From positions 3,888,983 through 3,952,982 of the forward strand of contig SMSO01000032.1 in NCBI GenBank assembly GCA_004764695.1: a stretch of 64,000 bases of DNA, written 5' to 3'. Numbering within the stretch: the first letter of the stretch is position 1; every line of letters starts with the position of its first letter. The translations under genes were made by a program, and so were the position numbers. Below the pieces are notes generated by a model that saw only the letters and a program-made list of their open reading frames with translations, did not search any database and was not told where the DNA came from. The stretch is from Schizochytrium sp. TIO01. Taxonomy: Eukaryota; Sar; Bigyra; Thraustochytrida; Thraustochytriidae. Below are positions 55,316-64,000 of the stretch, in pieces.

Positions 55316-55795
55316 ATGGCTGAGCAAAAGGCACTGTACCGCGTGAGCGATGAGGTTCTTGCGGAGTACAGAAAGTTCAAGCTTGGACGCAAGTACCGGT
55401 GGGTCATGTTTGGTGTTGAGGAGGACAGCGAAGGCCGCATTCATCAGGTAAAGCACATCGAAGCTGACCGTACCAAAGGTGTTGAAGATCTTGTCAAGGC
55501 CCTTCCTGAGCATGACTGCCGTTATGTTGTTTACGAGTATGAGTACGTCACCAAGGATGGTCGTAAGGCTGACAAACTCTTTTTCATCAACTGGAACCCT
55601 CGCTCTGCACCGACTGCGACGCAGATGGACTACCTCACTGGCCGCACTGCCATTCGCGAGGTCTGTGATGGGTGTTTCGATGTCAGCGCCACTACCGCCA
55701 ACGACGTTCGCACTGGCGTGCTAGGCGACGCTGCCGACGAGGAGAGTGATCAGGATGAGGTAGAAGATGACAACGACGACTGGCTTGACAACTAA
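55316..55795 (+). CDS. actin-depolymerising factor / cofilin with acidic C-terminal extension
   Basis: A 159-residue single-exon ADF-homology protein. It begins MAEQKALYRVSDEVLAEYRK, and the core follows the family: KYRWVMFGVEEDSEGRI, LPEHDCRYVVYEYEYVTKDG, KLFFINWNPRSAPTATQMDY, then the long actin-binding helix region GRTAIREVCDGCFD. ADF/cofilin binds G- and F-actin and severs filaments. It differs from typical ADFs in two ways: no Ser at position 2-6 for inhibitory phosphorylation, and about 25 extra residues at the C-terminus that are nearly all Asp/Glu (DEESDQDEVEDDNDDWLDN). Start ATG follows CATCAAC in good context. Confidence 0.93.
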   Translation: MAEQKALYRVSDEVLAEYRKFKLGRKYRWVMFGVEEDSEGRIHQVKHIEADRTKGVEDLVKALPEHDCRYVVYEYEYVTKDGRKADKLFFINWNPRSAPTATQMDYLTGRTAIREVCDGCFDVSATTANDVRTGVLGDAADEESDQDEVEDDNDDWLDN

Positions 55796-57176
55796 ATTTC
55801 TAATGCCTTTGGCCCTTCTTGCCCTCTTCAAGAGGCTAATTAATATCAACTGCTTTCTGTCCCCAAAATGAATCTTTCAAGGGCGGCAGCCATCAAGGGT
55901 GGTAGCCATCCTCTTGTTGTTTTCTTGTTGTGTATTTCTTTTCTTGAAGCAGCAATTAATGGATGCTGAAGCAATTTTGAAACGGACAAAGCTGACCTTG
56001 GTTGAGGCAGAGCTTCCTTGAGACACTACTATCAGCAAAATATGAATGCATTGACCTACCGCGGCCAGCCTAGCTTTTCTAATACAATACAATTTACAAT
56101 TTCAGAATTGTTTCGAGCGACCTGAGAAATAGTTTCTTTCTCTTCTGTATTTAATAGACTAGATCGTACAAGACCAATCAACTGAGATAACGTTGCTTAA
56201 AAATCGTTAAAATATGAAACAGAAATGTGGCCAATGCAATCAACATATATGTATCTTATCTATATTTTCGAGGAACTTTATCCAAGCCTTGGTTATACGA
56301 TCTCAAGTATAACTGCGAAATCACATCTTTTCTTTAGTCTTATTTGGCTGGCATGTCGAGTCATCGAGTCGACAGAGATTAATCGCTGTAAATGCGTTCG
56401 TGTCAACTTCTGTATTATGAATTTATCAAGATGCAGAAGTATGTGTAGGCCGTGCTGTATTTGTTTAACAAGAAAGAGGCATAAAATCAGGTTCAATTTT
56501 TGTTGAAAGTTTTGGATTGGGTCGAAGAAGGGTGTTTAGAAAGGAGTTCGTGTTGAGAAAGGAAAATGTGTACGAAAGTGTTTGCGGTGGCAATGATAGT
56601 GATATGAGTGAGCTGCATAAAAACTGATACAGACATGCGTGCATGCCATAAAAGGAACTTTTGAAGAAGAAGAAGGAAGGGTTAAAGCAATAGAAGAGCT
56701 AAAAAAAAAGCAGTTCGGGTCCCTGGACCTATGTATAGGCTAGTGTATGGAGACGCAGAAATAACGAGAGAACATCAGAAGTGCCAGTGTCAACACGAGA
56801 ACGAGGTAAGGGGGAAATAGGTGATTTATAGTCGTAGAGCGTGCTGTGCGGAGATTCCTCGAGACCCTGCGAATGAAAATGCACACACACACGATGAACA
56901 CGAGAATCCACTGGGCTAGTCACACATACACACTACATCACGCACACGGGTAGATAGGCAGGCAGGCAGCTAGGCTGGAATTGAAAAAGGACGATCAAGA
57001 AGCACCGTGAGATAGAACGATCAATCTATCAAATCAATCAAATAGACCTATCTCTACATGTGTAAGTCCTACACTCCCGAAAGTGGCCAAAGGAGGGGTA
57101 CTTGTTGATCCGTTCGAGAGAAGAATACTTGAGCGGCACGCATGTAAATAAACGTATCAGTCAGTTCTGCGTTAAT
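55796..57176. other. convergent intergenic region, no gene seen
   Basis: 3' flanks of cofilin (plus) and eIF3m (minus). AT-rich, with CACA runs near 56880-56945 and short frames only. Confidence 0.5.
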
Positions 57177-58622
57177 TTACTGCTGCTGCTGCTGCTGCTG
57201 CTGGGAGAGCATCTCCTGCTCCTGGCGGACGCTGCGCACGGTGTTGAGAATCTCGCGCACATCTGATGTCCACTGGTGGAGCTTCTGCTGGGCCTCTGCC
57301 CACTGGTCGTCGCTGAAGAGGCGCTGAGATCCACGGTTGATGACGATGGACTGGTTAATCTGGTCCATCTTGGCATCCACAAGCTTGTTGGTGATGGCGT
57401 CGATGACCCACTCCTCGACGTCCTCCCTAGGTACCTGGAGATCTGCCGCAATCTGATCATAAGTCACAGACTCGTTGTTAGCAGCCAGCGATGCCATGGT
57501 AAGCAAGTGCATGTTGCGCAGGCAAGTGGCCTCGCTGAGTCCAAGGCTCTCAATGAATCCAGCGTTACTCTTCTTGAACTCAGCAAAGGCATCGAGGTCC
57601 TCCGCGGCGAAAATGTGAAGAAGCTTGTAGAGCTTGGCGTGCTCTGCATCGTTCTCAAGATCCTTGACGGCCTTGAAAAGCGCAGCGAGTGAGGTGGTGG
57701 CCACCACGCTAGCAGAGTCAAGCCTCTCAGTCTCACTCACAGCAAGGAGAGCGGTTGCGGCCCTTCCGAGAGACTCAGCGATTCCGTCAAGGGAGTTAGC
57801 TTGAGTCATGTCGTGCGGGAGCGGGTACTTGATGGCCACAACAGCAGCCCGGGCAGCGTACTTGGCAGACTTCTTACGCTCCTCATCGGTAGCAGTACCG
57901 TCCTCAAGAGCCTCGAGCAGCTTAAAGAGAAAGCGGAGCTCCTTAAGCTCGGCAGTGCGGAGAGCGTCCTCAGATTCAGGGGGGCACTGGGTTCTCTTTG
58001 CGGCGATGAGGTCGCAGAAGGCGCGGAGAAGGTCACGCTGCATAGGAGCAGTGACGACCTCACCAGAAACACCGCTGTTCCAGACCTTGCAGAGCTCAGC
58101 AACGTCGGCAGCTGAGGAGCCATCGAGAACCTGGAATTGGCCACTCTTGCGAGCAAACTCAATCATGCTGAGGAGCATGCCGTAGCGAGAGGGGGACTGG
58201 GGGTCAATGACGGTGTAGAGGTCGCGAAGAACAGTCATACGCATGTGCTGGTCAGAGGCAGAGTCTTCGGGCTTAGCAGCAAGACCCAAGACGGATTCCA
58301 CGATCTTGGGGGAGACCTCGGCGAGAACGTCCACCGGAAGGTGGCGGGCGAGAGAGAAGAGGATGACGAAACGGCTACGCTGGTCGCCAATGGAGGCACG
58401 AGCACCGACGGAGACGATGGCCTCGAGGAAGGTCATGACGAGCTCACGGAGAGCACCTTCTTTGATGTAGGTGTCACACTTGGACATGAAGGAAGAGGAC
58501 TGGGAAGAGTCCGACATGTCAGAGGCGATGTGCTCCATGAGCTCGGCGGCGATGTGCTCGAGGGGGACGAGCTCCACCATCACCGACTCGAGGTGCACGG
58601 AAGAGGCCTTAGTGGTCGCCAT
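57177..58622 (-). CDS. translation initiation factor eIF3 subunit M (PCI domain)
   Basis: A 481-residue single-exon protein. The N-terminal two-thirds are helical repeats (SRFVILFSLARHLPVD, RMTVLRDLYTVIDPQSPSRY, ELKELRFLFKLLEALED), and the C-terminal PCI module runs about 300-455: LHIFAAEDLDAFAEFKKSN, LRNMHLLTMASLAANNESVT, IAADLQVPREDVEEWVIDAI, then KMDQINQSIVINRGSQRLFS, which is the strongest eIF3m signature. eIF3m is a core PCI subunit of eIF3 in 43S preinitiation complexes. COP9 subunit 7 is the close alternative; the INQSIVINR element favours eIF3m. The protein ends in eight to nine Gln from a CTG/CAG repeat. ATG 58622 in GCACCATGG context. Confidence 0.88.
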   Translation of the reverse strand: MATTKASSVHLESVMVELVPLEHIAAELMEHIASDMSDSSQSSSFMSKCDTYIKEGALRELVMTFLEAIVSVGARASIGDQRSRFVILFSLARHLPVDVLAEVSPKIVESVLGLAAKPEDSASDQHMRMTVLRDLYTVIDPQSPSRYGMLLSMIEFARKSGQFQVLDGSSAADVAELCKVWNSGVSGEVVTAPMQRDLLRAFCDLIAAKRTQCPPESEDALRTAELKELRFLFKLLEALEDGTATDEERKKSAKYAARAAVVAIKYPLPHDMTQANSLDGIAESLGRAATALLAVSETERLDSASVVATTSLAALFKAVKDLENDAEHAKLYKLLHIFAAEDLDAFAEFKKSNAGFIESLGLSEATCLRNMHLLTMASLAANNESVTYDQIAADLQVPREDVEEWVIDAITNKLVDAKMDQINQSIVINRGSQRLFSDDQWAEAQQKLHQWTSDVREILNTVRSVRQEQEMLSQQQQQQQQ

Positions 58623-60189
58623 GGTGCCTGTCTGAAGTATGAAGAGATATGAAGGTTACGCTTCGATCTTGTAAGTTGATCTGATCTCGTTGGATCTGAT
58701 CTGGTTTAATCTGATCTGATCTGGTTTAACCCGACCTGACCTGACCTGATGTGATGTGACTTGTCTTGATCTGCTTTTGTTGGATCTAATCTAATCTCCT
58801 CAAGATCAGATTGTCTTTCCTTGTGCTGTCTGGCTAACTAAACAGTCGTCGAGATGAGCCCGTGTCTCCACGTACACAACCACTCCCTTGCACAAAGTAT
58901 AACCTAAAGCAAGCACAAAAACAAGACCAGCCCAGCTAGTCAAGGACTTCTGCGAACGTCTAGCTCCACTCCAGAACCACAACAACTCCTCCGCGCAAGC
59001 TCTCCGCGCAAAGCAGAAGCAGTAGTTATCTGCTCCTCCACTCGCAGCCGCCCGTCACAAAGTGGGACCTTCCTTCGGTACCAGATTTCAGAATCACACC
59101 CCTGGCGGCGAAACCCTAGTTAGGCAGACATTCTCTTTCTTTCTCTTTCTCGCCTTTGGGGCTATCCGCTGCTAGGGACTTCTAGTAGCAGAGAGGTGAA
59201 ACGGGGCTAGCGAAAAGGATAGGAGGTAGGTAGGACCTACTAGAGAGCCTTCTTTCTGTTCTTTCTTTTTTACTCTCAGTACGTACTAATCTGGTGTTCT
59301 TTGGTTTGTTCTTTGATGTTCCAAGTTGAACTTCGTTTTTTCGACTCTCTGCAGAGTAGTACAGGAAAGAAAAGAAAAACTTGGGATCTGGCGCCTCTTG
59401 CTTGTTTCGTTGGAGATGTAAACCATCGGAAATACTTGCGACGGGACAGGGAGGCTTCAAGGTGACACAAGAGCTGGAATATTTGAGCGAGAGGGAGCGC
59501 CGAATTTTTCGATGGCTTAGCCTTTGCTTTTGGACAAGCATTGTTGCGATCGGTCCAAATGTATTATGTCACGATGGAAGTCTCATCCGCAACTCTTTCA
59601 AGAATAACGACATAGATGGCATAAGAGTGCTTAGTAGAGTCGTGCAAGTATATTATGTGCGTATTTCTATTTGCGAATAGAATTTAAATAATAGGCTATT
59701 TAAGTATACTTGAGTGGTTTGAATAATAGCAAAAATTAAAGTAGCTCATTTACAGTGATCTAAAAGCAACTCAAGGGAAGGATGCTATAATACAGGGTTG
59801 AGGCGCTGCCGCTCATCTGACCCTATATATATATGGGTAAATATTGCAATACAACTCTGTAAATAAACTATACAAGTTTATTATTTGTTGTGAAAGATGA
59901 GTGCTCGAGCTGCGTGGGCAAGGAAATTTGGGAGACATGCATGTATTAACTGGTTACCAATAGTTCAGTGTTGTTCTGACGAGGATATTCATCCGCAGGC
60001 GCCTCGCATGCTCTTTTGTGTTTCGTTTTAATAAATGGTTTAGAAATGATAATCAAATGTTGAGAGCTATAATACGGATTCGAAGTCCTTTTGCTTGAGT
60101 GCCTAGCCAAGCACTTACACACTCAACCTATCCCATATGCCACATCAGCTTACTACTCTTAATATCGAACTATTTCGATTGCACTTTAT
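58623..60189. other. intergenic region upstream of eIF3m, no gene seen
   Basis: 58670-58770 is a degenerate (GATCT/GACCT)n pentamer array just upstream of the eIF3m start. 58.85-59.2 kb is C-rich on the plus strand. A plus frame at 59381-59680 is open but lacks ATG and recognisable content. A short (TA)n run lies near 59825. Confidence 0.5.
58670..58770. repeat. degenerate pentanucleotide array (CTGAT/CTGAC)n
   Basis: About 18 imperfect copies of a CTGAT-like unit drift into CTGAC, then GTGAT, over 100 bases directly upstream of eIF3m. Confidence 0.7.
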
Positions 60190-60525
60190 ATCTCTAGAAT
60201 TCGCAAACCTATCCAGTCATTTTGCAATACCATCGATGTATAAGATCAAACATCGCCAAAGGTACACATTTCAAACTGCGCCTTAAACATTGTACGATGA
60301 CTTCTGTATTTCTTCAAGCTGTTCTCAAATTGTTCATCTCACTGGCAAACTCCAATGCAAAATACATGTTCTTGCACTTCATTACATTTCGCCCGAACTA
60401 TCATCTTTACAATTAAGTAAAGTTCATCTCTTTGAACTTCATGTTCCACCTGATCTCATATCCCTTTTACCGATTTCCAGTGCTATCATTATTGCCCAAG
60501 TCTTACCAGAAGCCTGAGCTGCGAA
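60190..60525 (-). pseudogene. decayed DEAD-box RNA helicase fragment (eIF4A-like)
   Basis: Minus-strand reading gives AQASGKTWAIMIALEIGKRD near 60520 (motif I, compare AQSGTGKT), MIVRAKCNEVQEHVF near 60400 (position of motif Ia PTRELAQQI), and VPLAMFDLIHRWYCKMTG near 60250 (compare GTPGRVFDLIHRR, motif Ib). The 82-residue spacing from motif I to GRVFD matches eIF4A-type helicases. The frames shift between the blocks and several stops intervene, so the gene is broken. No introns are needed to explain the spacing, which suggests a retrocopy. Downstream motif II cannot be recovered. Confidence 0.45.
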
Positions 60526-60839
60526 GACTTAAAGACAACCTGAAGGAAGAAATCACATTGATAAACACATAATCAGCCTAAATTACACGAACAATACAAG
60601 ACAGAAAAAAGAAAACGCCTGCCACCGCACTTTCATTTCGTTACCTATTAGTAACAATAATTCTGCTCAATCTTAATTTAAAGAGTGTCATTGCCTCATG
60701 TTTGTTATCTTTAGATGTCGATAAAATGATAGCACTTGTTCATTGAGGCAGCTGCTAATGTTATCCATACGTAGCGTTGATGCCTTATTTGGTCGCTGCA
60801 GCAGTGGCGGAGCAGCAGAGCGCTAGGACTGCGAACGCG

Positions 60840-61238
60840 ATGGCGACGGGACTCACGCGCGCGGCGGCGGGCCTGCTGGCCTCTCGCGGCGGCGTGCAGG
60901 CGCTGCAGAGCGCTTCTGTGGCGAGGATAGTGGGCGTGCGTGGCCTTGCCTCATGGCAGGCAGCCCCCGCGATGCGGTTGACTCATGATGCGGATGTCCA
61001 TGGACGCCATGGTACCGCTTCCGCCTTGGTTGCCAAGGAGCAGGATGTCGCGAGGATCTACGCAACCCTTCAGGCTATGCAGCTTCTCGAGGTCCTTGCT
61101 CCGCTTAACGCGGTGGAGACTGAAGCCCTCGAGGGTGGCTTTCAGATGTCGAGTGTGCTCAAGAAGCGTCGCAAGAAGATGACCAAGCACAAGCAGCGCA
61201 AGCGCCGAAAGAAGGACCGCTATAAGAACAAACCGTAA
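60840..61238 (+). CDS. mitochondrial small ribosomal subunit protein mS38 (AURKAIP1/COX24 family)
   Basis: A 132-residue protein from ATG 60840 (GCGATGGCGACGGG); an in-frame ATG at 60780 would add 20 residues. The N-terminus MATGLTRAAAGLLASRGGVQ is a mitochondrial presequence. The diagnostic feature is the C-terminal mS38 segment of about 30 residues: MSSVLKKRRKKMTKHKQRKR continuing RKKDRYKNK. mS38 threads into 12S-type rRNA at the decoding side of the mitoribosome. The middle section (ATLQAMQLLEVLAPLNAVE) is not conserved as far as I know. Confidence 0.88.
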   Translation: MATGLTRAAAGLLASRGGVQALQSASVARIVGVRGLASWQAAPAMRLTHDADVHGRHGTASALVAKEQDVARIYATLQAMQLLEVLAPLNAVETEALEGGFQMSSVLKKRRKKMTKHKQRKRRKKDRYKNKP

Positions 61239-62203
61239 TTTCTATCGAGCATGATTGCTTTTATTCATTCTATTCTTAGACTCTTCAAAACTACCCACCT
61301 GCAAAAGAATCTACACTCCATGATTGTCTGCTTGATGAATGCAAGATTGCATTACTGCGTCAACGATTTTGCCGTGTGCTCGCTCGACATGACCCTTTTA
61401 GAGTTGGACGGCTCGGCTTTGTAGCTCTGTTTTAAACTCGACTTGCATGTGTCCTTGTATGCTTGTTTGCACACATACATTTTCCCTTGTGTACATGCCT
61501 GGTTGTTTTCATCCAGCCTATTTTCCTTAAAACTCCCCCGTCCTCCCTCTATGAACAATTCTTGACAGCAGCCTCGCAAGACGCTTGGGTTGTATTGGGA
61601 TCAAAACTTAGATCCTATCACTCAAGAATTACGTCTTCAAGGCAAGCTGCACTCATTCGTTTGTTGCATTAATGTACGAAATTCTCCAAATCTGTTTTAC
61701 TCTCCTCCTTGAATAGATATTGGCCATTTCAGTTATAAAGTTGGATCTCGCTCCCATCCATCGTTGAACATGATTATTTGATACCTTGAAAGAGCAGTCT
61801 ACTGAGGTACCTAAGGTATAACAAGTCTTTGTTAGAACGCTTGGAGACGAGGTGGCGAAGTATGCAGTTTTCAAAATTCAAAATTAATATATAATAACAT
61901 CCCTTTAAAAAAGCAAAATTGATGAAAACAACAACTGTTTTAAACATATTATCATCGGTGTGTACAATATTGCATACCATGTTCATGGAATATCCTTCGT
62001 ACGAATCTGCATATCAGTTATTACATATGCAGGGAAACCTCACCCTCTCAATGTACGGTTAATTTACAAGGGGTGGGCAGATACCCGATGAGCTCGAACA
62101 ACGATACAATAACCCACATCTTGGAATTTCACTTCTTCGTAATTACTTTTACCAAGCTTGACTTAAAATGTGCTGTGATACTCCTTGTTTTGTAGTACCT
62201 CGC
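61239..62203. other. convergent intergenic region, no gene seen
   Basis: 3' flanks of mS38 (plus) and the PH-domain gene (minus). AT-rich after 61.7 kb. Short frames only. Confidence 0.5.
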
Positions 62204-63787
62204 TTATTCGTCATCATCGTCTTCAGATGTCTTAGCCAAGAATGCATTCAATTTCGCAAAACGATTAGGAGCTAATGCAACCGGTCTATCTTCATCAGGA
62301 TCTACTAGGTTTTCATGTTTTGGCTCGACCAGATTTGCAGCGTGATCAAATTCTGTCTGCCGCGCTGGTGTATTTTCTGTGCTTTTAGCGTCAGACTGAC
62401 TGCCGAACGATGTGCCCGTTGTCTGGCTGTTTTCAGCACATGCTTCATCAGGGCTCTCTGACGATATTTTCAAACGGAGTGCACGCAATTTTGAAAAGCG
62501 GGAGTCCTCGATGATGTGTTCGGATTTTGCAGGGGCCACTGGGGACTTACGGGGCGCTTCTTCATGAACAACGAGAATTCGATTTTCAATATTTGGCGGT
62601 GCAGGCTCAAGAGCCTGGAGAAATTCGGGCACCACTCTATTTCTACGATCAACAAAAGGAATGGATTTTAGATTGCTTTTCTTCATTGCGTACTTTGGTA
62701 AGTGAACAAACTTCTCAACCCAGTCATCTGCATCTTCCTGAGTTTCGCATCGAAGCGTATATGTCATCCCAAGAGTAAACAATTTAAACGCCGGAACTCC
62801 GTCAAGGTGGGCAGAGGTGACCTTAAAGGCCTCAAGCGATATCCGGCGAGGTCCTTTGCCCTGTTCAAAAGCCTCTTTAGTCTCATAGTAGTACAAATCC
62901 TTCGTGAGGACGAAGTGCCGGGTGTACCAGCGATCTTCAAACGTCTGTGAGCGCTTATGAAGAACACCCTCTTTTACAATTTCGTATTGGAGATTAGGAA
63001 GGCGTGTACAAGGGTTGACTCGTCGAGTCCACTCTTCTTTCCAATTCGTTTCGTCGTAGTCAGTGACTGTAGAGGATGCAGTTGATGCTCTTCGATCCAC
63101 TTTATGAGAGAAATTAATAGCATCTTGCTCATTAACATCAGCACCATCAACTTTCGCGCCAATTTGTTTTCGTTCGGTCGCACCATTGCCCCTACTCGTA
63201 TGTAAATCTTTGTCTTCTAATTCAGATTCGTCTCCGGCTTCAGAATCTTCTGCGCCAGTGTCTTCACCATCAGTGTACTCGTACTCCCCGTCCTTTGTTT
63301 CTTCTTCATTTCCATCAAGATCAATATGCTCAGATCGACCATGCTTACAGGCCTCAAGGATGCAATCGTGCCATTCGAGAAGATCTGCCGGATTCTCTGC
63401 AGTCAAGAATAATTCCTTTGTACTCCCAGGGAAGGGGACCACCACAAGCCCCTGCTCGTCTGCGATAGTCTCCACAACAGAGTTTGGATTTAAACGAATC
63501 AAACCCTTGGGGCTCTTGTCATTTTCGTTCTCGAAGTATGCCAAGGTTGAGTCTTCAAGAACAAAGTACCTTCTCAGTGACCGCTTGTACGCAACAAAGT
63601 TAGGGAAGAAGCCATACTGTTTTCGAGGGCTCGCTCGTAAGCTAGCACGTCCCTTGGACATCGGGGCTTTGATGAGGTACCCTTTCTTGACAATGTCCTT
63701 CTTTGCATGACGCTGGGAGTGAGAAAGTTTTGGCGAGATCGCCCCATGATCAACACCGGTAGATAGTTGTTGAGTTGTTGTCTCCAT
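62204..63787 (-). CDS. tandem PH-domain protein
   Basis: A 527-residue single-exon protein from ATG 63787 (METTTQQLSTGVDHGA); the frame opens four codons earlier without ATG. PH1 (about 34-148): KKGYLIKAPMSKGRA, YKRSLRRYFVLEDSTLAYFE, LFLTAENPADLLEWHDCILE, with the invariant C-terminal Trp. An acidic linker (DGEYEYTDGEDTGAEDSEAG) follows. PH2 (about 266-368): VKEGVLHKRSQTFEDRWYTR, HFVLTKDLYYYETKE, YTLRCETQEDADDWVEKFV. The C-terminal 160 residues are Pro/Glu/Ser-rich and probably disordered. Basic residues in the first strands of PH1 (KK..K..R..R) could bind phosphoinositides. It is probably a membrane-recruited adaptor; no catalytic domain is visible. Confidence 0.88.
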   Translation of the reverse strand: METTTQQLSTGVDHGAISPKLSHSQRHAKKDIVKKGYLIKAPMSKGRASLRASPRKQYGFFPNFVAYKRSLRRYFVLEDSTLAYFENENDKSPKGLIRLNPNSVVETIADEQGLVVVPFPGSTKELFLTAENPADLLEWHDCILEACKHGRSEHIDLDGNEEETKDGEYEYTDGEDTGAEDSEAGDESELEDKDLHTSRGNGATERKQIGAKVDGADVNEQDAINFSHKVDRRASTASSTVTDYDETNWKEEWTRRVNPCTRLPNLQYEIVKEGVLHKRSQTFEDRWYTRHFVLTKDLYYYETKEAFEQGKGPRRISLEAFKVTSAHLDGVPAFKLFTLGMTYTLRCETQEDADDWVEKFVHLPKYAMKKSNLKSIPFVDRRNRVVPEFLQALEPAPPNIENRILVVHEEAPRKSPVAPAKSEHIIEDSRFSKLRALRLKISSESPDEACAENSQTTGTSFGSQSDAKSTENTPARQTEFDHAANLVEPKHENLVDPDEDRPVALAPNRFAKLNAFLAKTSEDDDDE

Positions 63788-64000
63788 TCTCAGCTTCAAC
63801 GTGGTAAATATTATGAATTTGCCAAACTCCTTGATAGGTATCTGTGAGAGTTTGGCAATGCGAGCTGATTAACGCTGGCTTGCAAACACCTTTGGCAGGC
63901 GGCCCTTATGTAGCCAGACTACCTTGTACGTCTCTCCAGCCTGTTTCAGTACACGCCAGCGTCAAAGCCGCCGCGGCGCTTGAACAGTGAACAGAAGAGA
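63788..64000. other. upstream flank of the PH-domain gene
   Basis: Promoter or leader sequence, GC-richer toward the right edge. Nothing else is supportable. Confidence 0.4.

Noticed and set aside
1-64000. CRISPR arrays, tRNA, rRNA and prokaryotic operon signals
   Set aside because: No repeat-spacer structure or tRNA-like arms were found by eye; the tandem arrays have no unique spacers, and the genes are eukaryotic with introns.

Overview
This is a nuclear eukaryotic window with spliced protein genes on both strands, GT-AG introns of about 60-560 bases, long AT-rich gaps, many tetranucleotide microsatellites, and no rRNA, tRNA, operon or CRISPR structure that I could find. The gene set fits a protist with a flagellated stage: nuclear-encoded mitochondrial ribosomal proteins, PEX16, a CFAP20-domain cilium-associated protein, SLBP and an Aurora kinase. 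The kinase-cyclin fusion, the roughly one-gene-per-3-to-4-kb density and the few introns make a stramenopile, perhaps a thraustochytrid, my best guess. That assignment is inference.

Layout. 1-740: end of a Ser/Asn/Pro-rich gene running off the left edge (minus), with broken frames. 3.6-4.6 kb: single-pass membrane protein (minus). 5-11.7 kb: AT-rich, gene-poor. 11.7-13.8 kb: G3BP-like NTF2-RRM-RGG protein. 14-19 kb: gene-poor, microsatellites. 19.0-22.2 kb: mitoribosomal proteins mS35 (plus) and bL17m (minus). 24.4-25.2 kb: a three-exon gene I assembled whose product I do not recognise. 27-28.6 kb: weak small-gene candidates and a (CAAA)n array. 29.5-31.8 kb: 6-phosphofructokinase. 32.5-33.8 kb: PEX16 (minus). 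33.9-34.4 kb: coding-like stretch with three in-frame stops. 34.7-35.9 kb: basic unknown protein (minus). 36.4-39.5 kb: F-box/CDK-like/cyclin fusion (minus). 42.9-44.5 kb: UBAC2-like rhomboid pseudoprotease, rebuilt from three exons. 45.4-46.6 kb: Aurora kinase with two insertions. 46.9-49.3 kb: CFAP20DC-like (minus). 50.8-51.8 kb: multi-pass membrane protein (minus). 52.5-53.5 kb: SLBP, two exons (minus). 53.8-54.8 kb: unresolved multi-exon gene (minus). 55.3-55.8 kb: ADF/cofilin. 57.2-58.6 kb: eIF3m (minus). About 60.2-60.5 kb: decayed DEAD-box helicase (minus). 60.8-61.2 kb: mS38. 62.2-63.8 kb: double-PH protein (minus).

How the genes relate. They are independent transcription units with no operon logic. 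Several functions touch the cell cycle and mRNA control: the CDK-like/cyclin fusion, Aurora, SLBP (histone mRNA, S phase), G3BP (stress granules) and eIF3m (initiation). Three products serve the mitochondrial ribosome. The most unusual object is the 1030-residue fusion of an F-box-like segment, a CDK-like kinase whose catalytic loop reads HRN instead of HRD, and a two-box cyclin.
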